A stretch of 12,020 bases of DNA from a bacterium (GTDB lineage: Bacteria > Planctomycetota > Planctomycetia > Pirellulales > Pirellulaceae): the NCBI GenBank assembly GCA_030432015.1, contig JAUIHJ010000171.1, positions 1 to 12,020 on the forward strand, in the 5' to 3' direction. Made by a program: the position numbers and the translations under genes. The notes below the pieces were generated by a model. That model was given only the letters and a program-made list of their open reading frames with translations. It ran no database searches and had not been told where the DNA came from. Positions 7,497 through 12,020 of this stretch are shown one piece after another. Position 1 is the stretch's first letter, and the number at the start of each line of letters is the position of its first letter.

Positions 7497-8698
7497 AGTG
7501 ATTTCATCACACCTGCAAGGGAAAAAATGGTACGTGGGTCCACCGTCTCATCAACGATTCCGGCAAACTCCTGTCGCAGGAAACGGCTTCCCCGCACCCT
7601 GCTCATCACGAGGTTATTGAGCCAGGGCCGCGAGAGCCAGCGTTGGGCCTGATCGTAGGCCAGGTACTTCGATCGCAACGCTCGCTCGAGACTGGCCGGA
7701 AATTGCCCAAGCCGTGACAAATCACCTGTCCGTAAGGCAATATCGACGGCGCTGGCGGCCCGTTCCGCGGTCTCCATCGCCTTGCCGATCCCTTCTCCTG
7801 TGAAGGGAAACGTGGCGTCGATTGTCTCACCAATACCTAAGACGATCTCAGAGCCGGCACGAATGTAAGGCCTCAATCCGCAACGCAGCCTGGCGCCGCG
7901 TAGCGGTGACAAGGCCTCGCCCTGTTCGAGCAGCAATTTGGCGAGCGGAAAGCTGTTGATAAATCGGTTCAACATCGATCGCAGATTTGGCCGCCGGCGG
8001 CGGCTGGTGTCGGCCGCGATGCCGCAGCCAATGTTGAAGATCCGGCCGCGCAGCGGCGCGATCCATGCGTAACCGGGCAGTGTGGAGCGGTCGTAGGCGA
8101 AGACCAGGCGATCGAGTGGAAACGACGACCGTACATAGAAGCGGGCCGCGACCGCGCCTCCCAGGCCGCCGCGCGAAATGGGAAGGTCATCGAGCAGACG
8201 TACATTGGCGCCCGTGGCAATCAGGCCGACGCGAGCATGCACCTCCGCACCCGATGTACACCGGCATGAGACCTGGCCCTGTGCGACACCCACTTGTTCC
8301 GCGTTCCCATGGCACAATACGGCACCGGCGTCGACAGCGGTTCTGGCCAGCAGGGCGTCCAGGTGCAACCGTTGCAACGTCACATAGTCACCTGGAATCC
8401 GGACCTCGATCCGTGCCGGACTGAAGATTGCAGCGTGGTCGAGTGGCCGTCCGAGATGGCACACTTCAGTTCGCAATCCCATGCGTGCCAGTGCCTGCAA
8501 GGCATCTGGAATCAGAATGTCTCCACAGACCTTGTCCCGCGGGAAACAACAGCGGTCCAAGAGCAAGACCGAGTGTCCGTTCCGCGCCAAGTGCACGGCC
8601 GCCGTCGTTCCGGCTGGCCCTGCTCCGATAATCAGGACATCCCAGAGATGGCGTGCCATCGCGTCGATGCTGGCTTGCTGCGGGGCTACGGTTGTCAT
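7487..8698 (-). CDS. Geranylgeranyl-reductase-family FAD oxidoreductase (GGR-A)
   Basis: A 403-residue flavoprotein of the same family as GGR-B. It shows GAGPAG at 25-30, Asp48 in LLLDR, KVCGD at 56-60, ATGAN at 161-165, PGYAWIAP at 208-215 with FNIGC at 221-225, and GIGET...GEGIGKAMETA at 288-311, again with Glu where Asp is usual. The start at 8698 was chosen because its ATG forms an ATGA overlap with the kinase stop and places GAGPAG near the N-terminus. The longer open frame up to 8848 would add 50 Arg-rich residues lying inside the kinase coding region in another frame. It is the second gene of the apparent operon, directly coupled to the kinase. The two reductase copies may act on different double bonds or form a heteromer, but this is inference. 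Confidence 0.84.
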   Translation of the reverse strand: MTTVAPQQASIDAMARHLWDVLIIGAGPAGTTAAVHLARNGHSVLLLDRCCFPRDKVCGDILIPDALQALARMGLRTEVCHLGRPLDHAAIFSPARIEVRIPGDYVTLQRLHLDALLARTAVDAGAVLCHGNAEQVGVAQGQVSCRCTSGAEVHARVGLIATGANVRLLDDLPISRGGLGGAVAARFYVRSSFPLDRLVFAYDRSTLPGYAWIAPLRGRIFNIGCGIAADTSRRRRPNLRSMLNRFINSFPLAKLLLEQGEALSPLRGARLRCGLRPYIRAGSEIVLGIGETIDATFPFTGEGIGKAMETAERAASAVDIALRTGDLSRLGQFPASLERALRSKYLAYDQAQRWLSRPWLNNLVMSRVRGSRFLRQEFAGIVDETVDPRTIFSLAGVMKSLWY

Positions 8699-11600
8699 GG
8701 GGATTGCTCGTCGTCCATTCCATATCGTGTCTCGGCCACCGGAACCAGGGCCACGGCAAGGCGTCGCGGTGCCTTGATTCCTTTGGCACGCATCAGCGTA
8801 TCGACCTGCTCGATTTGCAGTTGCCCTTCGTCGCCTCCGACAAGGCAACCCAGACCGCGCCGAGCGGCTGCGGCATGCAAGCTCATGTCCATCTTCGAGA
8901 ATCGTTTGATCGCAATTTCAAGTTGCGCTACGGCCGCATCTCGATCCTGACCGACCATGGCCAGCCCTGCCCGGATGGTGGCCGCCATGGCTGCAGCATC
9001 GCTGCGCCGCTCGCGGTCCAGCCTGCGGGCGTCCTGCTCCGCAGCACGTAGCATGCTGCGTGTTTCGTTCCCTGCGCGTGCCAACAGCAGGGCACTGCGG
9101 CCGCGTGAAAACACGAGTTGCATATAGCCGTATTGGATACGGTCCAGGAGCGACCCCCGATATGCCGGCCATTGCTCGGCAAGATACTGCCAGGCCTGAT
9201 GGCCATCGCCTTGATAGAGGGCGATCTCGGCACGTAGGACCATGGCGAGCATGTGCTGGACGTGGAACCCTTTTTGGGACCATTGCCGGAGTGCCTCTTC
9301 GACCGTCTGCTGCGCGCGCTGCGGCTCGTCGTTCCAGAGCAGCAGATGCGGGACGGTATAGGTTCTGAGGTTTGTCAGGGCGAACAGGTCGCCACGTTGC
9401 TGCGCGTATTCGAGCAATGCCGGCCCGAGCTTTCCGACCTCTGCAACCTCGCCTCGCCAGATCAATGACCACAGCCGATACGTATGGGCGGTGTCGAGTT
9501 CCCAGGCAGCGCCCGTGCAATCATGGCGAAAGATGGCTTCCGCTTCGGTCGACAATTCGCACGCTCGGGTATACTCTCCATTGAGCATGGCGACGCCGGA
9601 TCGCGCGAGTCGCACGATGCCGTCAGCATAGGGTTGGCGTACTCGATCTGCGATCCGCGCCGCGCCTTCCAGCAACGTGGTCGTGCGGCCAATGCTATGG
9701 GTGCCTCTCGCAGCCGTGAAAATAGACTCCAACGCCATCGCTCGGATGACGCGCAACGGTTCACCTGCCTGCAAGGCCTGTAGCAAGCAACGCGTCTGAA
9801 AATCGGACCCCCGGATGACATCGACAATTGCCAGGCCGATCGAGGCGGACCAACAGATATCGAGCCGTTGCAGCTCGCGCGGGGGAATCTCGTCTTCCTC
9901 GCGATGGCGGAAATTCAAGCCTCGCAACCGCAGGCGAAGCCGCTGCCTGATCAACGAAAACAACGCACTGCGGGGAGACCGCGGCAGGCGAATCCCGACC
10001 TTGTCGAGCACTTTGCCCAGTGCCTGTCGTCCTTTGTCAAAATGCCCGCTGATCAGGTATTGGTACGCAGCCTCTCGCTCCAATTGCAGACGCCGGGCGC
10101 TGGGCCCCCGTTCCGCAGCGGCTTGAAACTCGGCGGCCGCTTCCGCGCTGCGACCGGCACTGGCCAGCGCGCTAGCCAGCTTCTCATGAATTTCGGCCTG
10201 GTTGCCGTTCGTATCGGGATTCGCCCGCAGGACCATACGGTACAGCAGGGCAGCATGATCGAACGCCAATGCATCGGCAGCCTTGTCGGCACCCATCCGA
10301 TAATAGCGGCCCGCCTTCTCTGCCTGACCGCCGGCAAAAAAGTGACCTGCGATCGCCTCTGGATCGGATTCGGGGTCCGACTCAAGCGCCGTCGCCAGGT
10401 GGGCGTGCCGCGCGCTTACTTCCTCGTCCCCCAGCCGATCCACAATACTTTCGCGAATGCGGTCGTGGAAGACTTCAATCTCGTCTTCAAGATGCGGGCC
10501 GGTGGTATGGACCAGATGCGCCGACTTCAAAATCCCCACCGCCTGCTGGTTCTGAAGCGGGACTTCGGCCGCTTCGTACGCCACACGAAGAGGGACGGGA
10601 CAGCCTGCGACACAGATCGTCTCCAACAGGCGCCGAGGCTCGTTCGCCAATTGCCGCGTCCGGTCCCAAAGGACGTTGTCGAGACTACTTTGTTTTGCGT
10701 CAGCCGCCGGTTCGGTCGGCAGTTGGCGCGCCAGTTCCGAAATAAAATAGGGGCTCCCGCCGGAATCGTTCGCAATGGCTGCCACGCGGTCCGGGTCGCC
10801 GCGTTTGCCGAGCAGCACGCGAGCTAACTCCCGCGATTCGTCGGCGTCCAGAGGAGTGACTTCGATTTCGCGGTAGTTCTGCGTTTGCTGATTCTGCTGC
10901 AGTGCTTGCAGACACTCGCTGCTGCCCTCGTGTTCACTGCGATAGCAGACGACCAAGAGCAACCGCGCAGGGTTGGGAGGACGCATCATCTCGGCCAGAA
11001 CCGCCGCGCTGTCCTTATCACCCCACTGCAGGTCGTCGATGCATAACACCAACGGGGACCGTTTCCCCAGTCCCGTCAGCAGTTCCCGCAAGGCTTGAAA
11101 CGCTCTGCGTCGCAGCTCTTGCAGGTCCGGAATTTTCTTCACGTCATTGGCGGCGGGGGCAACTCCGACCGCGGGTCGCAACACGGGAAAGACGCGTGCC
11201 AACGCAGTGACATCGGCCGGCATCAACGCGAGGCATTCCTTAAAGGGAAGCAAAGACAAATGGTGCTTAAGCGAATCGATCAAGCTGTCGAGTGCTTTGT
11301 ACGGCACCGTTTCGCGTTCATAGCAGCGTCCGGTCAACACCACCGCCCGGCCTTGATCGCTCAACTGTTTGAGAAAGTGCCCCACCAGACGTGACTTACC
11401 AACGCCCGATCGGCCGGCGATTTTGACCGCGACGGCCTGGCCTTTCTCCATCACGTTGAAGTTCGCATTGAGCTCTTGCAGGTAATTGTCACGTCCGACG
11501 AACGGGATCGTCTCGGAATCGGTGTCCGATTCGGCGTGCAAGCGAACCAGGATCTGATCACCCGTTGGCCGCCGCTTCGGGTCTCGGGCGAGTAAGTCGC

Positions 11601-12020
11601 GGCAGAGGGCCAAGATGTCACCTGGAATCCCCGCGCCCGACTGAAGCAACCCGGCGGGCCCTGCGGCCGTCACCATATTCCCCACAACGTCGTAACGATT
11701 GCCCTTGAAGGGTGGCGATTCCGTCAAGACTTCGTGCAACATGACTCCCATGGAATACCAATCGGAAGCCGCCGAAAGTGGCAAGCCGGCGGCCTGCTCT
11801 GGGGACATGTACTTCGCCGTACCTTTGATCGAAAGGTCGGTGCCGAAGGTCCGCAACGCGCCTGGGGCAGGATCCACAATCATCGAGTCGGCCCGGCACG
11901 TGTCACCTGCCTGACAATTCCCGTCAGGCGAAAGCCTTGGATCGGGCTGCTGTGGCAACAACTCCGCAATCAGCCCAAAGTCCAGCAGCACGACAGACCC
12001 GTCCGGCCGGACACAGACAT
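8695..12020 (-). CDS. PknK-like Ser/Thr kinase fused to AAA ATPase and helical repeats, 5'-truncated
   Basis: The last 1107 codons of a large signalling protein; the start lies beyond the right edge. The visible part opens in the kinase domain: PDGSVVLLDFGL carries the Mg-binding DFG (bases 11974-11982), followed by GTAKYMSPEQ, the activation-loop end, and SDWYSMGVMLHEVLTESPPF, the F-helix region. The ATP-binding Lys and HRD loop are outside the window. About 100 residues later an AAA/STAND-type ATPase begins (IPFVGRDNYLQEL). It has Walker A GRSGVGKS at bases 11392-11415, the family-like VPYKALDSLIDSL, and a Walker B segment PLVLCIDDLQW near 11023-11055. The remaining roughly 550 residues are Ala/Leu-rich helical pairs consistent with TPR repeats. 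This order matches the PknK-type family, where the ATPase and repeats are thought to sense or bind partners. Its stop overlaps the GGR-A start (ATGA), so it is probably cotranscribed with the enzymes and may regulate them or a partner. No membrane segment is seen in the visible part. Confidence 0.88.
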   Translation of the reverse strand, partial: VCVRPDGSVVLLDFGLIAELLPQQPDPRLSPDGNCQAGDTCRADSMIVDPAPGALRTFGTDLSIKGTAKYMSPEQAAGLPLSAASDWYSMGVMLHEVLTESPPFKGNRYDVVGNMVTAAGPAGLLQSGAGIPGDILALCRDLLARDPKRRPTGDQILVRLHAESDTDSETIPFVGRDNYLQELNANFNVMEKGQAVAVKIAGRSGVGKSRLVGHFLKQLSDQGRAVVLTGRCYERETVPYKALDSLIDSLKHHLSLLPFKECLALMPADVTALARVFPVLRPAVGVAPAANDVKKIPDLQELRRRAFQALRELLTGLGKRSPLVLCIDDLQWGDKDSAAVLAEMMRPPNPARLLLVVCYRSEHEGSSECLQALQQNQQTQNYREIEVTPLDADESRELARVLLGKRGDPDRVAAIANDSGGSPYFISELARQLPTEPAADAKQSSLDNVLWDRTRQLANEPRRLLETICVAGCPVPLRVAYEAAEVPLQNQQAVGILKSAHLVHTTGPHLEDEIEVFHDRIRESIVDRLGDEEVSARHAHLATALESDPESDPEAIAGHFFAGGQAEKAGRYYRMGADKAADALAFDHAALLYRMVLRANPDTNGNQAEIHEKLASALASAGRSAEAAAEFQAAAERGPSARRLQLEREAAYQYLISGHFDKGRQALGKVLDKVGIRLPRSPRSALFSLIRQRLRLRLRGLNFRHREEDEIPPRELQRLDICWSASIGLAIVDVIRGSDFQTRCLLQALQAGEPLRVIRAMALESIFTAARGTHSIGRTTTLLEGAARIADRVRQPYADGIVRLARSGVAMLNGEYTRACELSTEAEAIFRHDCTGAAWELDTAHTYRLWSLIWRGEVAEVGKLGPALLEYAQQRGDLFALTNLRTYTVPHLLLWNDEPQRAQQTVEEALRQWSQKGFHVQHMLAMVLRAEIALYQGDGHQAWQYLAEQWPAYRGSLLDRIQYGYMQLVFSRGRSALLLARAGNETRSMLRAAEQDARRLDRERRSDAAAMAATIRAGLAMVGQDRDAAVAQLEIAIKRFSKMDMSLHAAAARRGLGCLVGGDEGQLQIEQVDTLMRAKGIKAPRRLAVALVPVAETRYGMDDEQSP

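Noticed and set aside
6970..7620. Plus-strand open frame of 216 codons opposite the GGR-B and GGR-A genes
   Set aside because: It is antisense to two strongly supported flavoprotein genes, and its product is low-complexity Ser/Ala/Arg without motifs.
8699..8848. N-terminal extension of GGR-A by 50 residues
   Set aside because: The extension is Arg-rich, overlaps kinase coding sequence in another frame and is unlike the family. The ATGA overlap at 8695-8698 gives a better start.
9868..10827. Long open frame on the plus strand (319 codons) opposite the kinase gene
   Set aside because: It lies entirely antisense to the well-supported ATPase/helical-repeat region. Its translation is Arg/Gln-rich with no recognisable motif, as expected of a shadow frame in high-GC DNA.
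8390..11635. Repeat-like shared string TCACCTGGAATCC near 8389 and 11618
   Set aside because: It is a 13-base match in two unrelated coding regions, with no flanking similarity; probably coincidence.

Overview
The window looks like a chromosomal segment of a Gram-negative (two-membrane) bacterium of fairly high GC content. It encodes an OmpP1/FadL-type outer-membrane barrel. It also encodes a large Ser/Thr kinase fused to an AAA-type ATPase and a helical-repeat region (PknK-like), an architecture common in Planctomycetes and Myxobacteria. A planctomycete is my best guess, but nothing here fixes the taxonomy. I see no tRNA, rRNA, CRISPR array, insertion sequence or other mobile-element signature, and coding density is very high.

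Plus strand, 1-4514: the 3' part of a FadL-like outer-membrane protein, then (116-nt gap) a membrane protein with two lycopene-cyclase-type PxEE motifs (a fused CrtYc-CrtYd-like protein). An 11-bp overlap leads into a 756-residue FAD-dependent oxidoreductase of the carotenoid-desaturase/amine-oxidase superfamily. The overlap suggests the cyclase-like protein and the oxidoreductase act together on an isoprenoid-type lipid.

Minus strand, 12020-4543 (read right to left): the 3' part of a kinase-ATPase-helical-repeat regulator; two adjacent geranylgeranyl-reductase-family flavoproteins (GGR-A, GGR-B) that are clearly paralogues; and two adjacent acetoacetate-decarboxylase-fold proteins (ADC-A, ADC-B) that are also paralogues. 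Kinase to GGR-A is a 4-bp ATGA overlap, GGR-A to GGR-B overlaps by 10 bp, GGR-B to ADC-A has a 68-nt gap, and ADC-A to ADC-B a 69-nt gap. This looks like one operon. It converges on the plus-strand genes with only 28 bp between stop codons.

As a whole this looks like an uncharacterised lipid or isoprenoid modification locus: cyclase-like membrane protein, desaturase-like flavoenzyme, two prenyl-reductase-like flavoenzymes, two Schiff-base-lysine enzymes, a hydrophobic-compound porin and a signalling kinase. The individual families are recognisable from motifs. The joint pathway, its substrate and its product are inference. No phytoene synthase or other prenyl-condensing enzyme lies inside the window. 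Three gene starts were set here from ribosome-binding sites and overlaps (1259, 6183, 8698) rather than from the longest open frame.
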